A DNA stretch of 7,826 nucleotides, taken from contig CAIWTC010000688.1 of NCBI GenBank assembly GCA_903915485.1, positions 1-7,826 on the forward strand. Direction: 5' to 3'. The stretch is from an uncultured Ignavibacteriales bacterium (GTDB lineage: Bacteria; Bacteroidota; Ignavibacteria; Ignavibacteriales; Ignavibacteriaceae). The position numbers and the translations under genes were made by a program. Shown here piece after piece: positions 1-6,022 of the stretch (the first letter of the stretch is position 1; the number at the start of each line of letters is the position of its first letter). Under the pieces are notes generated by a model, which was not told where the DNA came from, ran no database searches, and saw only the letters and a program-made list of their open reading frames with translations.

Positions 1-221
1 ACATATACATCACCCCTTTGAAAAGGCTAACACCTTCAGTTTATTCATACCCCAAATTTTCCATAACGCTTATTCCCTACATTGCACAAATTTTGTCAGG
101 GGAAATATTCCTGCACGAACACAGCGATATGTGCTTTCTTCCGTTAGCAGAACTGGAAATCCTTGATTGGGCTGATGCAGATATACCAATTGTAAAGCAA
201 TTGATTAAAGAAGTCTTTTAG
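1..221 (+). CDS. MutT-type NUDIX hydrolase, C-terminal part (5' end outside window)
   Basis: The frame is already open at the left edge (codons in phase from base 3) and ends with TAG at 219-221, so this is the last ~72 residues of a gene that begins outside the window. A TTG at 18 is an internal codon, not a start. The visible part reads as the C-terminal half of a small MutT/8-oxo-dGTP-diphosphatase-like NUDIX protein: a hydrophobic strand (KFSITLIPYIAQI), then LSGEIFLHEHSD, then a W/F-LP-ELxxLDWAxADIPIV segment typical of MutT sanitising hydrolases. Members remove oxidised or non-canonical nucleoside triphosphates in the cytoplasm. The NUDIX box itself lies upstream and cannot be checked, so the substrate is not determined. 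The gene converges on the response regulator on the other strand. Confidence 0.8.
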   Translation, partial: IYITPLKRLTPSVYSYPKFSITLIPYIAQILSGEIFLHEHSDMCFLPLAELEILDWADADIPIVKQLIKEVF

Positions 222-298
222 GTAAGTGAATAACCGTTAATGGTTTGACCACTGCCAAGCAGGCAGCATTTAAGTTAAGGTGCCGAGTTTAAGAAATA

Positions 299-694
299 TC
301 AGTTGACTGAAAAAATATTATTCAGCAGTTCTAAAATTTCTTGTTTGGTAAATGGTTTCGAAATGTAATGTGAGCATCCTGCATTTAGGAAAATCTCTTT
401 ATCGCCCACCATTGCATACGCAGTAACAGCAATGATTGGAACAGATTCATAACCGGGGATTTGTCTAATAATTTTAGTTGCCTCAAGACCATTCATGCCC
501 AGGCCTAAATTGATATCCATGAGAATAACATCGTATTGCTTATTCTTAGCCATATCAATTGCTGATGGTCCGTCCCCTATCGAATCAACTTTACAAATTG
601 TGCGGATAAAATAAGTAATTACATCCTTGTTTTCATTATTGTCCTCTACCAAGAGAACATTTATCAATTGCTTTTTTTCTGTTGTATCGTTCAT
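299..694 (-). CDS. Single-domain response regulator (CheY-like receiver)
   Basis: The 131 residues form one receiver domain with no output domain. The acidic pair E17-D18 follows the first strand (VLLVED), the phosphoacceptor is D60 in VILMDINLG, the switch threonine is T91 in IIAVTAYA, and the conserved lysine is K113 in ISKPF. All catalytic positions are present, so it should accept phosphate from a histidine kinase. The GMNGLEATK loop after D60 resembles receivers common in Bacteroidota/Chlorobiota hybrid kinases. It probably acts by protein-protein contact or as a phosphorelay intermediate, because no DNA-binding part exists. No kinase gene is in the window. It is the last gene of the minus-strand cluster, 83 bp after the AbrB-like gene, so it may be co-transcribed or have its own promoter. 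No Shine-Dalgarno sequence precedes the ATG. Confidence 0.93.
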   Translation of the reverse strand: MNDTTEKKQLINVLLVEDNNENKDVITYFIRTICKVDSIGDGPSAIDMAKNKQYDVILMDINLGLGMNGLEATKIIRQIPGYESVPIIAVTAYAMVGDKEIFLNAGCSHYISKPFTKQEILELLNNIFSVN

Positions 695-777
695 TCTGTT
701 AAAAATTAATCACTACTCTAAAATTATAAAAACTTAGTTATAAGGTAATTAATATTGGAAGAGTATCAAAATATTTG

Positions 778-996
778 TCAAAAATCATCGTATATAGCTT
801 CTGAGCTCGTAAGCCCATAATTGTACTCCTGCTGACTGATTTCATTAACCGAAGATTTATGTTTTTTTTCATTTGATTCCATCACAAGCGCTATACAGCG
901 AATTTCTTCGTTTTTGGGAAGATATTTCTTCACTTCTTGCGGTATTACTACTTTTCCCTCTTTATTGATGCTGATTGTAAATTCGTATGCTTTCAT
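778..996 (-). CDS. Small AbrB-like / antitoxin-like protein
   Basis: This 72-residue protein starts with a strand-turn-strand pattern (YEFTISINKEGKVVIPQEVKKYLP) like the swapped-hairpin AbrB/SpoVT DNA-binding fold, where G-K-V-V-I-P is the core. A linker rich in K, S and N follows. The C-terminal piece, YGLTSSEAIYDDF, resembles the toxin-contacting helix of small orphan antitoxin-like proteins found in cyanobacteria and Chlorobi-type bacteria ("GYSEADAIYD"). That match is from memory, not a search. No PIN, RelE or other toxin gene lies beside it: recN is 16 bp upstream and a response regulator is downstream. It could therefore be an orphan antitoxin, a repressor of its own operon, or a protein of unrelated function. 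The ATG at 996 has no clear Shine-Dalgarno sequence, as for its neighbours. Confidence 0.7.
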   Translation of the reverse strand: MKAYEFTISINKEGKVVIPQEVKKYLPKNEEIRCIALVMESNEKKHKSSVNEISQQEYNYGLTSSEAIYDDF

Positions 997-1012
997 AATT
1001 TAAGTCTTTAAT

Positions 1013-2731
1013 TTATTTATTAAATAGATTCTTGCTATCAATTAATTCTAAAGCACTATTCAGGGAACTTTGCGTTACTTCTTCCCCGCTTAAAAGTTTT
1101 GCCACCTCACGGACATGTTCGTCATCGTCCATTTTCCTAATTTTACTGATAACAGTTCCGTTTGATGCGGCTTTTTCCACCAAAAAATGACAATCCGACA
1201 TCCCTGCTATCTGAGGTAAGTGGGTTATTGCGATTATCTGATGAAATTCTGAAAGATTCCTCAGTGCCCCACCAACCTTCTGAGCAATTCTACCGCTGAT
1301 TCCAGTATCAATTTCATCAAAAACCAATAGGGGCAGTTTATCGCTTTTTGCAAGTATAGATTTAAGCGAAAGCATTATTCGCGAAACTTCTCCGCCCGAG
1401 GCAACCTTAGATAGGGGTTTTACAGGAACTCCGCTATTGGTAGTGATATAAAAGGCAACAGTATCCACCCCTTGAGAAGTCGCTGTCAACTCTTCAGTGC
1501 CTATTATTACTCCGTCATTTTTTTCTGAAAGTTTTTTATCAGAAAATTTAACTTCAAATTTTGCATTTTCAATTCCCAAATCTTTAAGCGCTTCAACAAC
1601 TTCCTTCTCAACTTTACCGGATTCTTTTCTCCGCCGTTCAGAAAGTTTAGAAGCCTGTTTCCCTGCAGTAATTCTTGCTTCTTTATACTTTAGCTCCAAA
1701 TCTTTAAGCACATCGTCAAAATTTTCGGAGATTGCCAGCTCTTTTTCAAGTTTTTCTTTGAGCACGAATAATCCATCCAGAGAAGTATTAAACTTTTTCT
1801 TTAAGGATTGCAGCGCACCTAAACGGGTTCTGAGTGAGGAAAGTCTTTGAGGGTCAACATCAATTTTATTTTTATAGTCGCGCAGGAAATAGGCTATATC
1901 TTTAATAATTGTCATTGCCGATTTCATTTCTTCTTCGATGGGAGTTAAAGAAGAATCAATTGAGACCAGCGTATCAAGTTCTGTTTTAGCTTTTCCTAAA
2001 ATATCAAGAACCGATCCGTCTGAGTCATACAGCATTCCGTAAATCTCTTCAGAAATTTCCAGAAGCTGTTCGGCATTCTCAGAAACATTCAGTTCATCGG
2101 ACAACTCTTTGTCTTCATTAGGAACAGGCGCAACGCCTTCAATTTCTTTTAGCTGATAGTCAAATATTTCGCGGTTTCTTTTTAACTCAGTCTCTCTTTG
2201 TCGTAGAGACGATATTTCCTTTTTCAACCTTAGCATATCAGAATAATATTTTCTGTATACCGTAAGCTCATTCTCTAAATCACAAAACTCATCCAGGAAA
2301 TCCAAATGCAGTTCTTCCCTCAGTAAGGATTGATGCTCGTGTTGACCATGCAAATCTACAAGCACATCGCCTGCATCTTTGAGTACAGTCAAGGAAACCG
2401 GAGTGTCATTCAGGAAACACCGTCCCGAACCTTTTGAGGATATTTCCCTGCGGATGATAAGCTCATCTTCTAATTCAATTTCATTTTCAGCACAGAGTTT
2501 TTTTATGCTTTTATTTTTTTCAACATTAAAGATTCCTTCGACTACAGCTTTCGAAGCACCTGCACGAATATTATCAACCGAGGCTCTCTCACCAAGGAGC
2601 AGATTAAGCGCACCCAATAAAATGGATTTACCCGCACCTGTTTCACCGGTGATAATATTAAGACCTGTCTCAAACTCAACGGTTATCGATTCAATTAAAG
2701 CATAATCTTTAATCAGTAATGTTTTAAGCAT
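1013..2731 (-). CDS. recN: DNA repair protein RecN (SMC-like ATPase)
   Basis: RecN is a cytoplasmic SMC-family ATPase that binds DNA ends and helps process and tether double-strand breaks for RecA-dependent recombination. The 572 residues match the usual family length (~550-570). The Walker A motif GETGAGKS is at 29-36, followed by LLLGERAS and the RecN-typical VDLHGQHEHQSLL (Q-loop region, Q130). Residues ~150-385 form a charged coiled-coil middle. The ABC signature ASGGEVSR is at 444-451, Walker B is LLVFDEIDTG (D472, E473), and the switch histidine is H504 in AITHLPQIA. All ATPase residues are intact. The start lies 2 bp after the stop of the NUDIX gene, which implies translational coupling in an operon. 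No LexA-type box is apparent upstream. Confidence 0.97.
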   Translation of the reverse strand: MLKTLLIKDYALIESITVEFETGLNIITGETGAGKSILLGALNLLLGERASVDNIRAGASKAVVEGIFNVEKNKSIKKLCAENEIELEDELIIRREISSKGSGRCFLNDTPVSLTVLKDAGDVLVDLHGQHEHQSLLREELHLDFLDEFCDLENELTVYRKYYSDMLRLKKEISSLRQRETELKRNREIFDYQLKEIEGVAPVPNEDKELSDELNVSENAEQLLEISEEIYGMLYDSDGSVLDILGKAKTELDTLVSIDSSLTPIEEEMKSAMTIIKDIAYFLRDYKNKIDVDPQRLSSLRTRLGALQSLKKKFNTSLDGLFVLKEKLEKELAISENFDDVLKDLELKYKEARITAGKQASKLSERRRKESGKVEKEVVEALKDLGIENAKFEVKFSDKKLSEKNDGVIIGTEELTATSQGVDTVAFYITTNSGVPVKPLSKVASGGEVSRIMLSLKSILAKSDKLPLLVFDEIDTGISGRIAQKVGGALRNLSEFHQIIAITHLPQIAGMSDCHFLVEKAASNGTVISKIRKMDDDEHVREVAKLLSGEEVTQSSLNSALELIDSKNLFNK

Positions 2732-2733
2732 AA

Positions 2734-3267
2734 TTACTTTTTGATGTGCAGTTTATAAAGAAGGATTCCGCATAATGTTTTTGCATCGTAAATTTCCTGC
2801 GAAAGAATCTTCGCATCAATTTCATCGAGTGTCCATTCCATCATCTGCATTCCTGCCTCGCCTTCTTCGCGGTTGATTTTTCCCTTAGTAAGTTCTTCGG
2901 CAAGATATATGTGAAGAATTTCTGTGCAGAAACCGGGGGTTGTTGAAATACTAGTCAACTTGGTAACCTTTCCGGCGATGAATCCGGTTTCCTCTTCAAG
3001 TTCACGAACAGCACAAATCAGCGGGTCTTCGCCTTTGAAAAGTTTTCCTGCGGGAAGTTCGATTAAAGTTTTTTTCAGCGGATATCTGAATTGGGAAATC
3101 ATTAATATTTTTCCCTCAGGAGTAATAGGTACAACAACCGCCCCACCGTGATGGATTGCGGTTTCCCTTACTCCGGGATTACCGCTGTCATATCTTATTT
3201 CATCAACTTGTAAATCGAACACTCTTCCACGGAAAAGAACTTCGCTCTTCGTAACTTCAAAATTCAT
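2734..3267 (-). CDS. NUDIX hydrolase, ADP-ribose pyrophosphatase type
   Basis: This 177-residue cytoplasmic NUDIX enzyme probably hydrolyses ADP-ribose or a related nucleoside diphosphate sugar to AMP plus a sugar phosphate. The NUDIX box fits GX5EX7REUXEEXGU exactly, with G74, E80, R88-E89, E92-E93, G95 and F96. The ADPRase-type lead-in is also present: VVVPIT then ISQFRYP (57-63) and IELPAGK (69-75). Downstream, STTPGFCTEILHIYLA matches the loop that follows the box in NudF/ADPRase-like enzymes. The N-terminal strand LFRGRVFDLQVDEIR is the usual dimerisation strand of this group. It is 2 bp upstream of recN and 48 bp downstream of the DUF1232 gene, so it is part of the same likely operon. 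The exact substrate cannot be settled by sequence alone. Confidence 0.92.
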   Translation of the reverse strand: MNFEVTKSEVLFRGRVFDLQVDEIRYDSGNPGVRETAIHHGGAVVVPITPEGKILMISQFRYPLKKTLIELPAGKLFKGEDPLICAVRELEEETGFIAGKVTKLTSISTTPGFCTEILHIYLAEELTKGKINREEGEAGMQMMEWTLDEIDAKILSQEIYDAKTLCGILLYKLHIKK

Positions 3268-3315
3268 TTATCTTATTATCGTATTAGTGATATAAATCTG
3301 GTTTATAGAGGGAGT

Positions 3316-3669
3316 TTAATCATAATAAGGAGTAATTTCACTCCCCAAAAACTTCATTGTTGCAACTATCACCCCAAGGTCATCAAGATAACCAATTACG
3401 GGAATTAAATCAGGGACAGCATCAATAGGGCTGATGAAATATATTAACGCAGCAACGACTACCGTTTTACGATACCAGGAAATGCTCCCATCATTCATAT
3501 ATCTCCATAAGGCTTTGATATCTTTTGCAAATGAAATCTTCTTCCCAACCTTTTCCAAGGTCCCAAATAAATTTGCATTCACATAAGTTTGTTTCTCCTC
3601 AACAGAAAGTCCTTCCGTTTCGGGACTGTCATATTGAACTTCGCGCCACTGATAATTATCTTCATTCAT
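3316..3669 (-). CDS. DUF1232 (YkvA-like) protein
   Basis: This is a 117-residue protein. Its C-terminal half (about 66-106) is a DUF1232 domain, seen as WYRKTVVVAALIYFISPIDAVPDLIP followed by VIGYLDDLGVIVATM; IYFISPIDAVPDLIP is the family hallmark. The domain contains one or two short hydrophobic stretches and is thought to be membrane-associated. Its molecular function is not established. The first ~60 residues are polar and acidic. It is the first gene of the minus-strand cluster and is divergent from the M15 peptidase gene across a 259 bp gap. Its distance to the NUDIX gene (48 bp) permits co-transcription. The ATG is preceded by TTTAGGCAGACCTTATGA on the coding strand, which contains no strong Shine-Dalgarno sequence. 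Confidence 0.88.
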   Translation of the reverse strand: MNEDNYQWREVQYDSPETEGLSVEEKQTYVNANLFGTLEKVGKKISFAKDIKALWRYMNDGSISWYRKTVVVAALIYFISPIDAVPDLIPVIGYLDDLGVIVATMKFLGSEITPYYD

Positions 3670-3859
3670 AAGGTCTGCCTAAAGTAGTTTATTTATAATA
3701 TCAATTTACAAAAAATAGATTGCGAAATGAATAGCTGAAAAGTTAATTGTTTAATAAATTTTCATGTGTCACTGATTTCCATGTTTCCTGCCCCATGAGT
3801 TCTTGAACACTTAATCCTAAAAGCTTATATCATTCCATGAGGTGACATAAAATCAATTA
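3670..3859. other. Divergent intergenic region, no gene seen
   Basis: This spacer separates the divergent DUF1232 and M15 peptidase genes. It contains stops in all frames and no convincing small gene. A near-match to a reversed Bacteroidota -7 element (CAAAAAATA around 3709-3717) could belong to the DUF1232 operon, but its spacing is off by one. CCATGAG occurs twice (3793-3799 and 3835-3841) without wider similarity. Confidence 0.4.
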
Positions 3860-3890
3860 TTTGTTATTAATATTTCTATTCGTAGTTTTG
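3860..3890 (+). promoter_or_regulatory. Bacteroidota-type promoter for the M15 peptidase gene
   Basis: TTTG at 3860-3863 is followed after 19 bp by TAGTTTTG at 3883-3890, an exact fit to the Bacteroidota primary-sigma consensus TTTG-N19-21-TAnnTTTG. Transcription would begin near 3896-3898 and give a ~32-base leader with a GGAGAG ribosome-binding site at 3914-3919, ten bases before the ATG at 3929. The match is by eye; in AT-rich DNA such a match can arise by chance. Confidence 0.5.
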
Positions 3891-3928
3891 CTCAGCCTTA
3901 CTTTAATTTTAATGGAGAGATAATTCGA

Positions 3929-4582
3929 ATGTCACAAACCCGGTCCCGAAAAATTTTATTGTTAATTATCCTGTTGCTCCTTGCTACACCGGGAATTAGC
4001 CCCCACCAAAAACCTTCAAAGAAGTCCTCAAAGAAAACCACCAGTAAGGTTTCAAAGAATAAACAATCCGATTCCTTAGCTGAAGCACTTAAAGGGAAAA
4101 AAGTACCCGACAAAATCAGAGATTCTCTTAAATTAGTCAATATTAGATATTATGGATATGATTCTTTGGAACATAAAGGCCAGTTGATAATGCACAAAGC
4201 CCTGGCAAAAGATGCGGCAGAAATTTTTGACTCACTGTTTGTGCATAAATTCCCAATTGCAAAAATAAAGCCCATGTCCTCCTATGGTTGGGATGATGAC
4301 AGTTCGATGGTAGACAACAACACCAGTTGTTTCAATTATCGAAATGCCGCAAATTCAAAACGCCTCTCACTGCACGCCTACGGTAGAGCCGTCGACATCA
4401 ACCCCAAAGACAATCCATATATTTTAAAAAATAGAGTCAGTCCGCCTAATGCAAAGTATGATGCGAAAAAGAGGGGAACCATTCTGAAAGATTCTTACAT
4501 ATATAAATTGTTCAAGAAACATGGATGGAAATGGGGCGGAGACTGGAAATCACTAAAAGACTATCAGCATTTTGAAAAGTAA
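3929..4582 (+). CDS. Secreted M15-family D-Ala-D-Ala carboxypeptidase-like protein
   Basis: This is a 217-residue exported zinc peptidase. Residues 1-24 look like a signal peptide: basic SQTRSRK, a leucine-rich core (ILLLIILLLLA), and a likely cleavage near TPGIS. A lysine/serine-rich linker (28-48) follows and may bind the wall or an anionic surface. The catalytic domain runs from about 70 to 217. SLHAYGRAVDIN supplies zinc ligands H149 and D156 of the HxxxxxxD motif, and DYQHFE at the C-terminus supplies the third ligand H214, with D211 (or E216) nearby as the probable general base. This is the M15 (VanY/M15_4) arrangement, whose members trim peptidoglycan stem peptides at D-Ala or related bonds. 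The tail FKKHGWKWGGDW is family-typical. The start has its own GGAGAG site and promoter. Part of its 3' end is duplicated at 7391-7610. Confidence 0.87.
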   Translation: MSQTRSRKILLLIILLLLATPGISPHQKPSKKSSKKTTSKVSKNKQSDSLAEALKGKKVPDKIRDSLKLVNIRYYGYDSLEHKGQLIMHKALAKDAAEIFDSLFVHKFPIAKIKPMSSYGWDDDSSMVDNNTSCFNYRNAANSKRLSLHAYGRAVDINPKDNPYILKNRVSPPNAKYDAKKRGTILKDSYIYKLFKKHGWKWGGDWKSLKDYQHFEK

Positions 4583-4633
4583 AATTTTTCTAAAATGACA
4601 AAGGAATATCAACATATTAAAAGCATAGCTTAT
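4523..4633 (+). repeat. Direct repeat, left copy (3' end of M15 gene plus 3' flank)
   Basis: The last 60 coding bases here match 7499-7558 at 57 of 60 positions. The next 18 bases of 3' flank match at 17 of 18. Weaker similarity (roughly 24 of 34 with one gap) continues to 4633 against 7610. Both copies are in the same orientation, about 2.98 kb apart, and bracket the ATP-grasp and GNAT-racemase genes. Confidence 0.9.
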
Positions 4634-4644
4634 GCTTTTATGCT
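4618..4644 (+). terminator. Probable intrinsic terminator after the M15 gene
   Basis: TAAAAGCATA (4618-4627), loop GCT and TATGCTTTTA (4631-4640) form a perfect 10 bp stem 36 bases after the peptidase stop. The 3' arm itself ends in TTTTA, and more T-rich sequence follows. The stem is AT-rich, so it is weaker than a classical terminator. It would separate the peptidase transcript from the ATP-grasp gene. Confidence 0.5.
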
Positions 4645-4721
4645 TTTAATTCTATCCAACTCTTGCTATATTTTTCTATTTTATGTACTTTATATTTTTC
4701 GTAATTAACTAATATTAATTT

Positions 4722-4727
4722 TATAAT
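4722..4727 (+). promoter_or_regulatory. Possible -10 element (TATAAT) for the ATP-grasp gene
   Basis: A perfect TATAAT lies ~100 bases before the TTG start at 4825, inside very AT-rich sequence. No good -35 box is at the right distance, and no TAnnTTTG element is visible, so this is weak evidence. Transcription from here would start near 4734 and include the upstream open codons 4732-4824. Confidence 0.25.
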
Positions 4728-4805
4728 ATAAATAGGCGAGGATATTATTCAAGACCAATCATCCGGCAAAAACCGAATTAATTTCCTAAAAGGGTTTGAC
4801 TCTTT

Positions 4806-4815
4806 AAGGGAGGAG
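4806..4815 (+). promoter_or_regulatory. Strong ribosome-binding site deciding the TTG start of the ATP-grasp gene
   Basis: AAGGGAGGAG ends nine bases before the TTG at 4825 and is the strongest Shine-Dalgarno-like sequence in the window. It supports starting translation at 4825, although the same bases could simply encode R-E-E if translation begins upstream. Confidence 0.45.
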
Positions 4816-4824
4816 CGCCTGAGT

Positions 4825-5979
4825 TTGTTGCGTCCGTACACATTTGACGACCCAATAATTATGACTACTGAAACAGTAAAAGAATTGAAATACCTTGGGG
4901 AAATTCTCAATAAATCAATCTTGCATATGATGAACAATTATGAAAAATATCTAACTGTTTTCCCGCGCAGTCAAAAGGAGTTACAGATACTGGATATCTG
5001 CCGTAAATATCCATTTAAGACGGGTTCATTCAGGGCTGACTTTGTAATTGACGCACACAATCAAATCAAAATTATCGAGTTTAATTCCAGACAGCCGCTT
5101 AATGGATTCTTTGATACCGGTTATTATTCTCAAATGGCTTTGGAGAAAGCCAGGAAACTAAATATTGACGGCATCATTGAACTATATCCGGCATTTTATG
5201 ATTATCTCTTAAAGTACATGGGTAATGCAAAAAAGATTTGTGTAGTTTTCGGGGAAGTGCCTGCGGCTGACAGACGATTTTATCCATTACTTTTCGAAAA
5301 TTCAGGGATAGAATGCCGCCAAATCAAACTTAAAGAACTTTCGGAAAATACTCATTTACTTACAGATGCCTGGGTGATTTGCGAATTCAGTAATTTAGAA
5401 ATTATGGACATGCCCCTTGAATTAATAGAAATTCTTGCCGCCTGCAATAGTCATAATTCCATAATCGCAGCACTTACTTCAGGAAGCAAGCGATTTTTCT
5501 GTGCACTTACTAATCAAGAATTTTTAAGTGCCTCACTCCAACCTAAAGAAATTGACTTGATTAAGAAATTCATTACTCCCACATATTCATATAGTTCTGA
5601 ATCAGAAATTTGGAATGATGCAAGTAGTAACAAAGACAACTATATTCTCAAGCATCAGAGTAAAGGGAGGAGCGAGGAAGTATATGCCGGTGTTTTGACC
5701 TCTGAAACTAAATGGAAAGAGCTGTTTGCGCAATCCAATATAGACGAAATGGTGTTACAGCCATTCATTGAACAAAAATTGTTTAGCGGGTTCATCAAAG
5801 ATGAAGTTCGAAATGATTATGTAACAGGGACTCTTCTATATTTCAATGATGAGTTTTTTGGACCGGGCTTATACCGCACTCATGTCAGCCCCGTATCATC
5901 GGGAGTCGGAGACTTCAGAAAAATATCCCCTCTTATCTCCTCAAGCAATATACGGCAACCTGGCTTATACTATATTTGA
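4825..5979 (+). CDS. Circularly permuted ATP-grasp-like enzyme (glutathionylspermidine-synthase-like fold)
   Basis: The 384 residues (TTG start) fit the permuted ATP-grasp layout seen in glutathionylspermidine synthase and related carboxylate-amine ligases. An R-x-D then E-x-N pair appears as SFRADFVID (R70, D72) and KIIEFNSR (E85, N87), the usual magnesium/ATP-binding side. Later come YILKHQSKGRSEEVYAG (K276 as the likely ATP lysine) and MVLQPFIEQ (E316). The end, GPGLYRTHVSPVSSGVGD, resembles the glycine-rich closing segment. Such enzymes form amide bonds using ATP; the substrates are unknown. The residues agree only loosely with the family, so this is a divergent member. It lies downstream of the M15 peptidase (242 bp, with a terminator between) and converges on the GNAT-racemase gene (43 bp). 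The frame is open back to 4732 without ATG, GTG or TTG; ATT at 4744 behind GGCGAGGA is an alternative start. Confidence 0.65.
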   Translation: MLRPYTFDDPIIMTTETVKELKYLGEILNKSILHMMNNYEKYLTVFPRSQKELQILDICRKYPFKTGSFRADFVIDAHNQIKIIEFNSRQPLNGFFDTGYYSQMALEKARKLNIDGIIELYPAFYDYLLKYMGNAKKICVVFGEVPAADRRFYPLLFENSGIECRQIKLKELSENTHLLTDAWVICEFSNLEIMDMPLELIEILAACNSHNSIIAALTSGSKRFFCALTNQEFLSASLQPKEIDLIKKFITPTYSYSSESEIWNDASSNKDNYILKHQSKGRSEEVYAGVLTSETKWKELFAQSNIDEMVLQPFIEQKLFSGFIKDEVRNDYVTGTLLYFNDEFFGPGLYRTHVSPVSSGVGDFRKISPLISSSNIRQPGLYYI

Positions 5980-6022
5980 AGTATTCGCAAGCCTAATCTT
6001 ACAAATATAATTTAATATTTTA

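Noticed and set aside
252..266. Hairpin CTGCC-AAGCA-GGCAG between the convergent NUDIX and response-regulator genes, as a shared terminator
   Set aside because: The stem is only 5 bp and no T run follows on either strand; too weak to annotate.
1497..2705. Plus-strand open frames inside recN (1497-1850 and 2379-2705)
   Set aside because: They lie antisense to a clearly conserved gene and encode serine/phenylalanine-rich sequence without family features; shadows of recN codon use.
2924..3151. Plus-strand open frame inside the NUDIX gene
   Set aside because: Antisense shadow of the exact NUDIX box region; no features of its own.
3764..3849. TGTCAC/GTGACA inverted pair in the divergent intergenic region as an operator
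   Set aside because: The six-base arms are ~70 bp apart with unmatched flanks, which is expected by chance.
3898..4140. Minus-strand frame over the start of the M15 peptidase gene
   Set aside because: Its apparent F/E-rich sequence is the complement of the lysine/serine linker; no start signal.
4749..4937. Minus-strand frame at the start of the ATP-grasp gene
   Set aside because: Overlaps the coding start of a better-supported gene and shows no recognisable domain.
5980..6022. Bidirectional terminator between the convergent ATP-grasp and GNAT-racemase genes
   Set aside because: Only a weak AT-only inverted repeat (AAATAT...ATATTT) is present; not distinguishable from base composition.
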